Part shown: positions 49,923 to 57,649 of the stretch, one piece after another
Position numbering within the stretch: the stretch's first letter is position 1
Layout of the letters: each line of letters starts with the position of its first letter
Assembly: GCA_002869065.1 (NCBI GenBank)
Contig: PKTR01000005.1
Span: forward strand, 1 to 64,000
Direction: 5' to 3'
DNA: 64,000 nucleotides
Source of the DNA: Hyphomicrobiales bacterium
GTDB taxonomy: Bacteria; Pseudomonadota; Alphaproteobacteria; Rhizobiales; Rhodobiaceae
The notes under the pieces: generated by a model
What the model was told of the DNA's origin: nothing
Database searches by the model: none
The model's input: only the letters and a program-made list of their open reading frames with translations
Program-made: the position numbers and the translations under genes

Positions 49923-51740
49923 TCAGCCGAGCGGCGCCGTCGCGGCGCGAAGCCATACCCGCGCCTCATCGTCGACCATCGGCCCGATCTCGTCCCACAC
50001 CCGTGCGTGGTAGGCATCAAGCCACGCGGTCTCGGTCACATCGAGCAGCACGACATCGATCAGCCGCTTGTCGATCGGCACCAGCGTCAACGCCTCGAAG
50101 CCGAGCATCTCCCGGTCGCCGCCCTTGATTGCGGACGGCGCGGTGACGACGACGAGGTTCTCGATGCGGATGCCGAAGGCACCCGACTGGTAATAGCCCG
50201 GCTCGTTCGACAGGATCATGCCCGGCTCGAGCGGCGTCGTGCCGAGCTTGGAGATGCGCTGCGGCCCCTCATGCACCGAGAGATACGAGCCGACACCGTG
50301 GCCGGTGCCGTGATCGAAATCGCAGCCCGCCTGCCACAGCGGCAACCGCGCCAGCACGTCGAGCTGCGCGCCCGAGGCGCCTTTGGGAAAGCGCGCCCGG
50401 TCAATCGCGATATGGCCTTTCAGAACCAGCGTGAAATGCCGCTTCATCTCCGCACTTGCCTCGCCGACGATGACGGTGCGGGTGATGTCGGTGGTGCCGT
50501 CCTGATACTGGCCGCCGGAATCGACCAGGTAGATCTCGCCCGTCTTCAACGGCAACGCGCTTGAGCGGCTGACGCGATAATGCGGGATCGCCGCATGGGG
50601 TCCGGCCGCCGAGATCGTATCGAAGGACAGGTCTTTCAAAAGCCCCGTCGCGGCGCGGAAGGATTCAAGCTTCTCCGCCGCCGAGATCTCGTCGAGCCCG
50701 CCCTTCGGCGCCTCATCATCGAGCCAGGCGAGGAACTGCACCATCGCCACCGCATCGCGGCGGTGCGCGGCGCGGCTACCCTCCTGCTCGGTCTCATTCT
50801 TGATCGCCTTCGGCAGGGTCACCGGGTCGCGCCCTTCGACGACTGTGCCACCGGCATCCTCGATCCGCTGGGCAATCGCCGCCGCCGTCCAGTCCGCATC
50901 GAGGAGGACCTTGGTCTTGCCGGTGCCGAGCGCGTTCAGCGCGGGGAAGAGAGCATCCGGCTCGGCGACATCGGCGAGCGCTTCGAGATGCGCGCGCACC
51001 TCGTCCGACAACTTGCCCGAGGCGATGAACAGTGTCGGCTTCTCGCCGCAGGGCACGATCGCGAACGACAGCGGCAGCGGCGTATGCGGCACGTCGCTGC
51101 CGCGAATATTGAACAGCCAGGCAATCGAATCGGGCTGGGTCAGCACGGTCGCGTCGGCGCCGGCCTTGGCAATCGCCTCGCCGACCCGCGCGATCTTTGC
51201 TGAGGCCTCCTCGCCGGCGAATTCGACCGGATGCACGACCACTGCGCCCATCGGCGGTGCCGGCTGATCATTCCAGATCGCATCGAGCGGATTGTCCGGC
51301 GCGGCCACCAGCGTCGCGCCCGCCTTGTTGCAGGCCGCATCGAGCCGGCGCACCTCGGCAATCGTGTGCAGCATCGGGTCATAACCGAGCCGCATGCCGG
51401 GCTTCAGCCGGTCGGCCAGCCACGCGCGCGGCGGCGTCTCGATGAGGTGCTGCGGCGTGAAAACCGATACGTCGACCTGCTCGCGCACCTGCAGCGTATA
51501 GCGCCCGTCGACGAAGACCGCCGCCTCGTCGCCAAGCACGACCGCCATGCCGGCCGACCCGGAAAAGCCGGTCAGATAGCGCAGCCGCTCGGCCGAGGCC
51601 GGCACATATTCGCCCTGATGCTCATCAGCGCGCGGCACGAGAAAACCGTCGAGCCCGCGGGCGGCCAGCGCATCGCGCAGCCGTGCCACCCGTTCGGAAC
51701 CGACAGAAGGATCATTGGTTTCGTCGAAGCTTTGATACAT
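49923..51740 (-). CDS. Aminopeptidase P family (M24B) metallopeptidase
   Basis: The 605-residue enzyme has two creatinase-like N-terminal domains and the M24 core. Metal ligands appear in VDSGGQYQDGTTDITRT (two Asp), GTGHGVGSYLSVHE (His) and LSNEPGYY (Glu). It removes N-terminal residues before proline. The length fits the long, three-domain group. It is convergent with the CLC gene. Confidence 0.94.
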   Translation of the reverse strand: MYQSFDETNDPSVGSERVARLRDALAARGLDGFLVPRADEHQGEYVPASAERLRYLTGFSGSAGMAVVLGDEAAVFVDGRYTLQVREQVDVSVFTPQHLIETPPRAWLADRLKPGMRLGYDPMLHTIAEVRRLDAACNKAGATLVAAPDNPLDAIWNDQPAPPMGAVVVHPVEFAGEEASAKIARVGEAIAKAGADATVLTQPDSIAWLFNIRGSDVPHTPLPLSFAIVPCGEKPTLFIASGKLSDEVRAHLEALADVAEPDALFPALNALGTGKTKVLLDADWTAAAIAQRIEDAGGTVVEGRDPVTLPKAIKNETEQEGSRAAHRRDAVAMVQFLAWLDDEAPKGGLDEISAAEKLESFRAATGLLKDLSFDTISAAGPHAAIPHYRVSRSSALPLKTGEIYLVDSGGQYQDGTTDITRTVIVGEASAEMKRHFTLVLKGHIAIDRARFPKGASGAQLDVLARLPLWQAGCDFDHGTGHGVGSYLSVHEGPQRISKLGTTPLEPGMILSNEPGYYQSGAFGIRIENLVVVTAPSAIKGGDREMLGFEALTLVPIDKRLIDVVLLDVTETAWLDAYHARVWDEIGPMVDDEARVWLRAATAPLG

Positions 51741-52013
51741 GGCCGATCAATACGACGGCGCGCGCCGGCCCGCAATGAGAAGCAGGGGGCGGGAAATCAA
51801 CTCGACCTGATTATGCACGGCCCCAGGGAATGCGAGGGAGCGAAGAGGCCGATCCACCCAGTATGCGCCTATTGCATTGCGAAATGCTTACTTCGCACCT
51901 GCAAAAAATGCACGACTGATATGCGTCAGCACGTCTTCCCTATTTCGCCGAAAGTGACGATATTGCAGCTGTCTAGGGAGCGATAGAACCAATCAAATCG
52001 CCGGAGAACTCAC
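51741..52013. other. Intergenic region upstream of the YjiS-like gene
   Basis: No gene is recognised. Near 51878-51897 lies the loose dyad TGCGAA-N8-TTCGCA, the only structure noted; it may be an operator for the small gene that follows. Confidence 0.4.
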
Positions 52014-52241
52014 ATGTCTATCGCAATGACCACGTCGACCGCCTTCCCGAAGAGCGTTTCGGTCAAGACCCGGCCGTCCTTCTTCCGCAGCCTGCTCGAG
52101 TCGATGATTTCGGCCCGCGAAGCTCAGGCCAAGCGCTACGTCAACGGCTACCTGCTGAGCCTCGAGGACGATGTCCTCACCGATCTCGGCTACGACCGCG
52201 ACGTCATCGAGCGCGAAGGTTCGGCCCGCTTCCCGTTCTGA
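52014..52241 (+). CDS. Small DUF1127/YjiS-like protein
   Basis: The 75-residue product has an Arg-rich centre and a C-terminal core AKRYVNGYLLSLEDDVLTDLGYDRD, close to the YjiS-type motif (LSxLxDxxLxDIGxxR). Small YjiS-like proteins bind RNA or affect phosphate and carbon storage in some relatives. The ATG follows GGAG by about ten bases. Confidence 0.65.
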   Translation: MSIAMTTSTAFPKSVSVKTRPSFFRSLLESMISAREAQAKRYVNGYLLSLEDDVLTDLGYDRDVIEREGSARFPF

Positions 52242-52242
52242 A

Positions 52243-52289
52243 GCGCTTTCCCGTAAAGTTGACAGACTTTTCGGACAAGAAATCGCGTT
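52243..52289. repeat. TGACAG-loop hairpin element, copy 3
   Basis: Imperfect arms around AAAGT-TGACAG-ACTTT, flanked by GCGCTTTCCC and an eroded counterpart. It lies directly after the YjiS-like stop. The loop is identical to the copies at 31851 and 39260. Confidence 0.75.
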
Positions 52290-52347
52290 AGAAAACTGAA
52301 GCTGCTTTGACGAGCATCCTTTAGCAGGCAAGCAGCCATCACGGAGT

Positions 52348-52368
52348 GGCGGGCGCAAAACGCCCGCC
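52348..52368. terminator. GC hairpin between convergent genes
   Basis: GGCGGGCG, loop CAAAA and CGCCCGCC form a perfect 8-bp stem between the YjiS-like gene and prmA, which converge. There is no U-run, so termination is only likely, not certain. Confidence 0.5.
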
Positions 52369-52418
52369 CCCGGGTTATCCTTTCAAAGCAATGAGCCGTC
52401 GGCCGCGCACCCCGCGCG

Positions 52419-53279
52419 TCAGCCGCAGCGAAGGTGCAACGTCGCCCAGCCGTCGCGCTCCAGCCGCGACACATAGGCGAGCCCCTGACCGACATAGGCC
52501 GCACGCACCCGCGCGACGTCTTCAACCCGCAATCCCGACAGCACCACATCCGCGCCGACCGCGAGATGCCGCGCCATCACCGGCGCGAGCGCCATCAACG
52601 GCCGGGCGAGAATGTTCGCCACGACGAAATCGAACGGCATGCGCTCGGCGAAACGGGGGTGACCGAACCCAGTCGCCGTCACCGCCTCGACGAAGGCCCC
52701 AACGCCGTTCGCCTGTGCGTTCTCGCGCGTGATACGCACCGCAAGCGGGTCGATATCGGTCGCCAGCACCGGGCGCCGCATCAGCTTTGCCGCGCCAATC
52801 GCAAGGACGCCCGTACCGCAGCCGAGATCGAGCATCGACACCGGCGTGCGACGGCGGAACAGCCGGTCGATCATCAGCAGGCAGCCCCAGGTCGTTGCGT
52901 GGTGGCCGGTTCCGAACGCCTGCGCGGCCTCGATCTCAAGCCCGATCGCATTGGCCGGCACGTGTTCCCGGTCGTGGCTGCCATGCACCACGAAACGTCC
53001 GGCATGAACCGGCGCGAGGCCTTCAAGACTCTTGGCGACCCAGTCGAGATCCGGCAGCGGCGCGACCTCAAAGTCGATCGGATGGCCAAGCACCGTCTCG
53101 GCCACGCCGGCAAGCATCGCCGCGTTCGGCTCTTCGTCGAACAGGAGTTCCACATTCCAGCTGCCGTCCGGCAACTCATTGGCCGCCGAGGACAGCGCAC
53201 CCGTCTCCTCGTTTTCAAGGAAGTACGCACCGAGCATGCGGGTGGCGGTTTCGTCGCCATAGGCGGTGGCCTGGAACAT
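52419..53279 (-). CDS. prmA: Ribosomal protein L11 methyltransferase
   Basis: The 286-residue SAM-dependent enzyme has motif I LDLGCGTGVLAIGAAKLM, the acidic post-I VLATDIDPLA and FVVANILARPLM as substrate motif. The N-terminal substrate domain is typical. EAAQAFGTGHHATT is the family hallmark. It methylates ribosomal protein L11. Confidence 0.94.
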   Translation of the reverse strand: MFQATAYGDETATRMLGAYFLENEETGALSSAANELPDGSWNVELLFDEEPNAAMLAGVAETVLGHPIDFEVAPLPDLDWVAKSLEGLAPVHAGRFVVHGSHDREHVPANAIGLEIEAAQAFGTGHHATTWGCLLMIDRLFRRRTPVSMLDLGCGTGVLAIGAAKLMRRPVLATDIDPLAVRITRENAQANGVGAFVEAVTATGFGHPRFAERMPFDFVVANILARPLMALAPVMARHLAVGADVVLSGLRVEDVARVRAAYVGQGLAYVSRLERDGWATLHLRCG

Positions 53280-53353
53280 GGGAACTCCGGTTCAAGATGG
53301 AACGGCCGCGTTTGTGCGATAGACGGCGGCGGAACACAAGCGCCGCGCTCAGG

Positions 53354-55201
53354 TCAGACCTCGTCGGGATGCGGCGCCGTTTCCGGCTTCTCCCGGGCCC
53401 CGTCCTCGCGCGCCGGCGGCTTTGGCCCGAAGCCGAGCACCGTGTCGCCGGGTCCGGCCTCGATGTCATTGCCCTTCGAGGCAAAGGCGAGCCTGCCGCT
53501 TGCTCGTTTCACCAGCAGCACCCGATGGTCCTCGGAACGCTCGGCCAGATAGGTGGCGAAATCATAGTCTTCGCTGAGCCCTGTGATCTGGAACGTCCAG
53601 CCAGCCCGGATGCGGTCGGCCATCTCCGTGTAACTGCCACCACCGGTGAACAGCACCCGCCCGCCGAGCGTGAAGGAAAGCGTGTGCCGCTCCTTTTCCT
53701 CCGACGCCACGCGGGCGAGCTGGAAAACATTGGCACGGCCGATCTCCGGCCCGAAATCGGTGCAGACCAACGCGTTGTAGGCGTCGTTGTCGGTCGCCGC
53801 GATCAGATAGCCGAACTGGTTGAACTCGACGTGGTGTTCCGCGACCTCCGACAGCACCTCGCCATAGAAAAAGGGAATATGCGCCTGCCGCACCGCCTTG
53901 AGATGGTTCCAGTTGCGATCGGCGATCAGTACCGGCAATTCGAGCGCCTTCAGCTTCTCGCCAAGCGCCACGGTGAACGGATTGCCGCCGACAATGAGGA
54001 TGCCGGACGGTCCCTGCGAGGCAAGCCCGAGGAAGCGCGCAAGCGGGCCGATGGAAAAGCCGTGCAGCACCACAGTGGCGAACACGACGAGGAAGGCGAG
54101 CGGCACCAACCGTGTCCCATCCTCGATGCCCGCCCTAGCAAGCTCTGTCGCGAACAGGCCGGACACGGCAACGGCAACCACGCCGCGCGGCGCGATCCAG
54201 CCGGCAAGTCCGCGTTCCCGGACACTCAGCCCACTGCCGAGCGTCGATATCCACACAACCGCCGGGCGCACGACAAAGAGGATCGCCGCGAGGAACAGGA
54301 ACGCACGATAGTCGAGGCTCGCCAGCGCCTCCGCGTCTAGCGTCGCGGTCAGGATGACGAACACGCCGGATACCAGCAGCACCGTCATCATCTCTTTGAA
54401 GCGGCGCAGCTCCGTCAATCCGCCGAGGCGCGAATTGCCGAGCGTCATGCCGAGCACGGTCACGGTGACGAGGCCACCCTCCTTCAGCACCAGATTGGTC
54501 GCCTCGAAGCCGGCGAGCACGACCACCAGGATCACCGGGATCTTGAGGAAATCGGGCACATGGCCGTTGATGAAAAGCTTTTCGACCGCCTTGCCGAGCA
54601 GATAACCGCCGCCGATGCCGAGCACCAGCGCGCCGGCAACGCGCAACGCCAGCACTTCCGGCTCGTCGCCATGCTGGGCAAGCGTTACCGCCTCATAGGC
54701 GCAAACCGCAATAAGCGCGCCGATCGGGTCGGCGACAATCGCCTCCCAGCGCAACAAGGCCGCCGGCCGCGCCTCGAGCTTGGCCTGCCTCAAGAGCGGC
54801 ATGATCACCGTCGGCCCGGTGACGACGAGGATGCCGCCAAACACCAGCGCCGTTTGGATCGACAGCCCGGCCAGATAGTAGCCGGCCGCCGTCGCCCCGA
54901 AGAATGTCAGCGGCGCGCCGATGATGACGAGCTGCCAGACCGCCCGCGAGGCGTCTCGCAGACCTGCGAAGTTGAGCGTCAGCCCGCCTTCGAAAAGGAT
55001 GATGGCGACTGCGACCGACACCATTGGCCCAAGCCAGTCGCCGAAATCCCGCGCCGGATCGACCAAGCCCGTCAACGGCCCGGCAATGACGCCGGCAGCA
55101 AGCAGAAGAACGATCGCCGGCAGCCGGAAACGCCACGCAAGCCATTGCGCGCCGATACCGAGAATGCCGACCAGCGCGACGATGACGATATGATGCTCCA
55201 C
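53354..55201 (-). CDS. CPA1-type cation/proton antiporter with C-terminal regulatory part
   Basis: The 615-residue protein has about 12 membrane segments at the N-terminus (VIAGPLTGLVDPARDFG, ILFEGGLTLNF with the conserved charged region). A cytoplasmic Rossmann-like part starts near residue 395 (GILIVGGNPFTVALGEKL), and a TrkA-C-like end follows. It is an NhaP-like Na+/H+ or K+/H+ exchanger. Confidence 0.9.
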   Translation of the reverse strand: MEHHIVIVALVGILGIGAQWLAWRFRLPAIVLLLAAGVIAGPLTGLVDPARDFGDWLGPMVSVAVAIILFEGGLTLNFAGLRDASRAVWQLVIIGAPLTFFGATAAGYYLAGLSIQTALVFGGILVVTGPTVIMPLLRQAKLEARPAALLRWEAIVADPIGALIAVCAYEAVTLAQHGDEPEVLALRVAGALVLGIGGGYLLGKAVEKLFINGHVPDFLKIPVILVVVLAGFEATNLVLKEGGLVTVTVLGMTLGNSRLGGLTELRRFKEMMTVLLVSGVFVILTATLDAEALASLDYRAFLFLAAILFVVRPAVVWISTLGSGLSVRERGLAGWIAPRGVVAVAVSGLFATELARAGIEDGTRLVPLAFLVVFATVVLHGFSIGPLARFLGLASQGPSGILIVGGNPFTVALGEKLKALELPVLIADRNWNHLKAVRQAHIPFFYGEVLSEVAEHHVEFNQFGYLIAATDNDAYNALVCTDFGPEIGRANVFQLARVASEEKERHTLSFTLGGRVLFTGGGSYTEMADRIRAGWTFQITGLSEDYDFATYLAERSEDHRVLLVKRASGRLAFASKGNDIEAGPGDTVLGFGPKPPAREDGAREKPETAPHPDEV

Positions 55202-55231
55202 GACGCTTCGCCCAAATGCCTACAAGGTTGC

Positions 55232-56095
55232 CTACAACGAAGACGGTGTGAACGTGTCGCAATCGCTCACATTGCCGCTCTTCAACCCGGCACGGAACCA
55301 TCGCGCGCGCTGCGCACTGCTGCCATGGTTGAAGGCATCGGGAACGACGTACCCCTGAGTCCGTTTCTGGATCGCGTCATCGCCGATCTGGTGCGCCGCG
55401 TTCAGCGCCTCCTCGATGTCGCCGCTCTCCAGAAGGCCCTTCTGATTGGTGTAGTGCGCCCACACCCCGGCATAGCAGTCGGCCTGCAGCTCGACCCGCA
55501 CCGAAAGGGCGTTCGCCTCGTTCTTGCCGAGCGACGCGCGGCGCCGGTTGAACTCGGGCAGAACGCCGGTGAGGTTCTGCACGTGATGGCCGATTTCATG
55601 CGCGATCACATAGGCCTGCGCGAAATCGCCGGGCGCAGAGAATTTGCGCTTCAGCTCTTCGTAGAAGGCGAGGTCGATATAGACCTTCTTGTCGCCCGGA
55701 CAGTAGAACGGCCCCGAAGCGGCGCTCGCGAAGCCGCAGGCGGAGCGCACCTGACCGGAAAACAGCACCAGCGTCGGTTCGCTGTAGCGCGCGCCATTCT
55801 CCTTGAACACCCGCTTCCAGACATCCTCGGTTTCCGCCAGCACCACGGAGACGAACCGTTTCTTTTCGTCGTCAGCCGCCGACGATCGCGAGGTCTGTTG
55901 CTGCGTCGTCTGACCCGGCATGCCGCCGTCCAGCGCCCCGATCAGCTGGCGCGGATCGATGCCGAGGAAATAGCCCGCGACCACCGCTATGATGAGGAAC
56001 AGAATGCTGCCGCCACCGGCCCGGCGCACCGTGCCCCCGCCAATGCTTCGCCGATCCTCGACATTGGAACTTTGCCGTCTTCCACGCCACCGCAT
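55232..56095 (-). CDS. Putative neutral zinc metallopeptidase (YpfJ family)
   Basis: The 287-residue protein has one N-terminal membrane segment (SILFLIIAVVAGYFLG), VFSGQVRSACGFASAASGPFYCP and the zinc motif HEIGHHVQN. It ends in RWFRAGLKSG. These are the features of the YpfJ/zinc metallopeptidase group. Substrate unknown. Confidence 0.92.
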   Translation of the reverse strand: MRWRGRRQSSNVEDRRSIGGGTVRRAGGGSILFLIIAVVAGYFLGIDPRQLIGALDGGMPGQTTQQQTSRSSAADDEKKRFVSVVLAETEDVWKRVFKENGARYSEPTLVLFSGQVRSACGFASAASGPFYCPGDKKVYIDLAFYEELKRKFSAPGDFAQAYVIAHEIGHHVQNLTGVLPEFNRRRASLGKNEANALSVRVELQADCYAGVWAHYTNQKGLLESGDIEEALNAAHQIGDDAIQKRTQGYVVPDAFNHGSSAQRARWFRAGLKSGNVSDCDTFTPSSL

Positions 56096-56286
56096 GCCGT
56101 GACTGTCTCCCTGTTGCGTTGATCAGGCCCCTGACTTCGTTCTTATACAGGAGCCGGTGCCGGCTGTCGCCGCCACGGGATCGGAAGACGAAAAGGCACC
56201 AAATGCGAAAGGGCGCCGCCGTTTCCGACCGCGCCCTTTGGCAAACCGTCCGCAGCGAACCGCGAACGTCTATCTATCGTACCCGC

Positions 56287-56412
56287 TTACTGGAAAAGCT
56301 GGGCAACCCGGCGGAACATACGCCGCACCGAGCAGGAAAACGTCGCGTGACGGTGCACGTCGACCCGTGTCGTACCGAGAACCGCCCGGCTGACAAGGAG
56401 ATTACCACTCAT
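56287..56412 (-). CDS. Possible 41-residue protein with strong ribosome site
   Basis: The ATG at 56412 is preceded by AAGGAG at the best spacing. The product, MSGNLLVSRAVLGTTR followed by 25 residues ending RRVAQLFQ, is basic and lacks a membrane segment. I do not recognise it. It lies alone in a long gap between the metallopeptidase and HTH genes. The quality of the ribosome site is the main support. Confidence 0.4.
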   Translation of the reverse strand: MSGNLLVSRAVLGTTRVDVHRHATFSCSVRRMFRRVAQLFQ

Positions 56413-56540
56413 AATTTTGCTCCTTACCTTTGTTGGCCAAAACGCCGCCCCGAAAAAAATCCCCGTAACCGATCTTTCGGCATGGTGCGAAAGGACAACC
56501 CGTTTTAGGCTGGTCCTCGCTGCAGCCAGCTTGTTATAAG

Positions 56541-56615
56541 CACTGAGTGCGCTTCTTGAGTGGAATATGTGTACACAGTGCGCCTAAGTCAAGCGCAAAA
56601 GCGCACACTGTGCGC
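56541..56615. promoter_or_regulatory. Cluster of AGTGCGC half-sites and palindromes before the HTH gene
   Basis: GCGCACA-C-TGTGCGC (56601-56615) is a 15-base palindrome. TGTGTACACA (56568-56577) runs into CAGTGCGC, and CACTGAGTGCGC lies at 56541-56552. The half-site (A/T)GTGCGC therefore recurs three to four times in 75 bp, directly upstream of a small HTH regulator. It is probably the operator of that regulator. Confidence 0.6.
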
Positions 56616-56665
56616 AAACTGCGTGACCAGTTGTGTTGATACGGGCCGGGATTCCGCCAGTACGA

Positions 56666-57028
56666 ATGAAAAAAAGCAAATCACATCAAACGCCTAAGCC
56701 TCCCATGAGCGCGGATCAGTTCCGCGAATGGCGGCGGGCGCTCGACCTCAAACAGAAAGACGCGGCCGACCTTCTCGGGCTGAAAAAGCGTATGATTCAG
56801 TACTATGAGAAGGGAAACCGCGACGGGAAACCGGTCGAAATCCCGAAGACCGTGCGTCTCGCCTGCTACGCCATTTCGTGCGGAGTTGCGGATTACGACG
56901 GCAGCGCCGCAACGCGTTCCGAACTCGTCCCGGAACCGGCGAGCGAAGACGAAGCGACGGCAGCTTCGCCGGAACACGGCGACGAGACCAATGCCGTCCT
57001 CGATGAGGCCATCGTCGAGGACGCTTGA
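56666..57028 (+). CDS. Small helix-turn-helix (Cro/C1-type) regulator
   Basis: The 120-residue product has an HTH at about 14-70: MSADQFREWRRALDLKQKDAADLLGLKKRMIQYYEKG. An acidic C-terminus follows. The ATG at 56666 is preferred; a later ATG at 56705 would keep the HTH, and the TTG at 56633 is less likely. Palindromic sites sit just upstream, so it probably represses itself. Confidence 0.85.
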   Translation: MKKSKSHQTPKPPMSADQFREWRRALDLKQKDAADLLGLKKRMIQYYEKGNRDGKPVEIPKTVRLACYAISCGVADYDGSAATRSELVPEPASEDEATAASPEHGDETNAVLDEAIVEDA

Positions 57029-57048
57029 CCGGCCGCTCTGCCAGAACG

Positions 57049-57083
57049 AAAACGGGGAGAAACACTTTGCGGTGCTCTCCCCG
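57049..57083 (-). terminator. Terminator downstream of the cold-shock gene
   Basis: An 8-bp stem (CGGGGAGA with TCTCCCCG) is followed by TTTT on the minus strand. It ends the cold-shock transcript about 110 bases after its stop, and separates it from the convergent HTH gene. Confidence 0.75.
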
Positions 57084-57192
57084 AACCGTCGTCAGACCTT
57101 GATTGGCTTCAAGAGAAGTCCAACTTCCCTTTCGCTCGTATCAACGCCAACGTCGCCGGCGGACCATGTCCGCCGATTTGCTTCGTGGCATT

Positions 57193-57402
57193 TTAGCCGA
57201 GCTGGAGATTTCCAGCCGAGGTACGACCGGTCTTGCGGTCGGTGATCAGCTCGTAGGAAATCGCCTGGCCGTCGTTCAGGCCGTTGAGGCCCGCACGCTC
57301 GACCGCCGAGATGTGAACGAACACATCTTGGCCGCCGTCGGCCGGTTGAATGAAGCCAAAGCCCTTTTGGGCGTTGAACCACTTAACGGTTCCAGTATTC
57401 AT
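57193..57402 (-). CDS. CspA-family cold-shock protein
   Basis: The 69-residue OB-fold protein starts MNTGTVKWFNAQKGFGFI, with RNP1 KGFGFI and RNP2 VFVHIS. It binds single-stranded RNA and DNA. The ATG at 57402 gives the standard length. The 250-base gap upstream may carry the long 5' leader usual for such genes. Confidence 0.96.
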   Translation of the reverse strand: MNTGTVKWFNAQKGFGFIQPADGGQDVFVHISAVERAGLNGLNDGQAISYELITDRKTGRTSAGNLQLG

Positions 57403-57649
57403 GGAGTCAGCCTTTATTGCTTCCATAGTAGAAACGCCGCAAACGCTCAGCATCTGCTGCGTCGAGGTCCGTCGATGTTCGGGGAAGGTGTCGGATCGTG
57501 CGCCCCGTCAGGTGCTGACGGAACGGTGCGGCCCAAGTCGTCCGGCCAAATATCGATGGCCGGATTCATACAGGAAAATGCGGACACGCTCAAGCGAGTC
57601 CCATGCATACCGGCCTTGATGAGGCCTCGTTCGGCGCGCCAAACGCACT

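Noticed and set aside
56119-56508. A plus-strand frame of 129 codons upstream of the HTH gene
   Set aside because: No ribosome site, no domain, Arg-rich shadow-like composition, and it overlaps a better small frame on the other strand.
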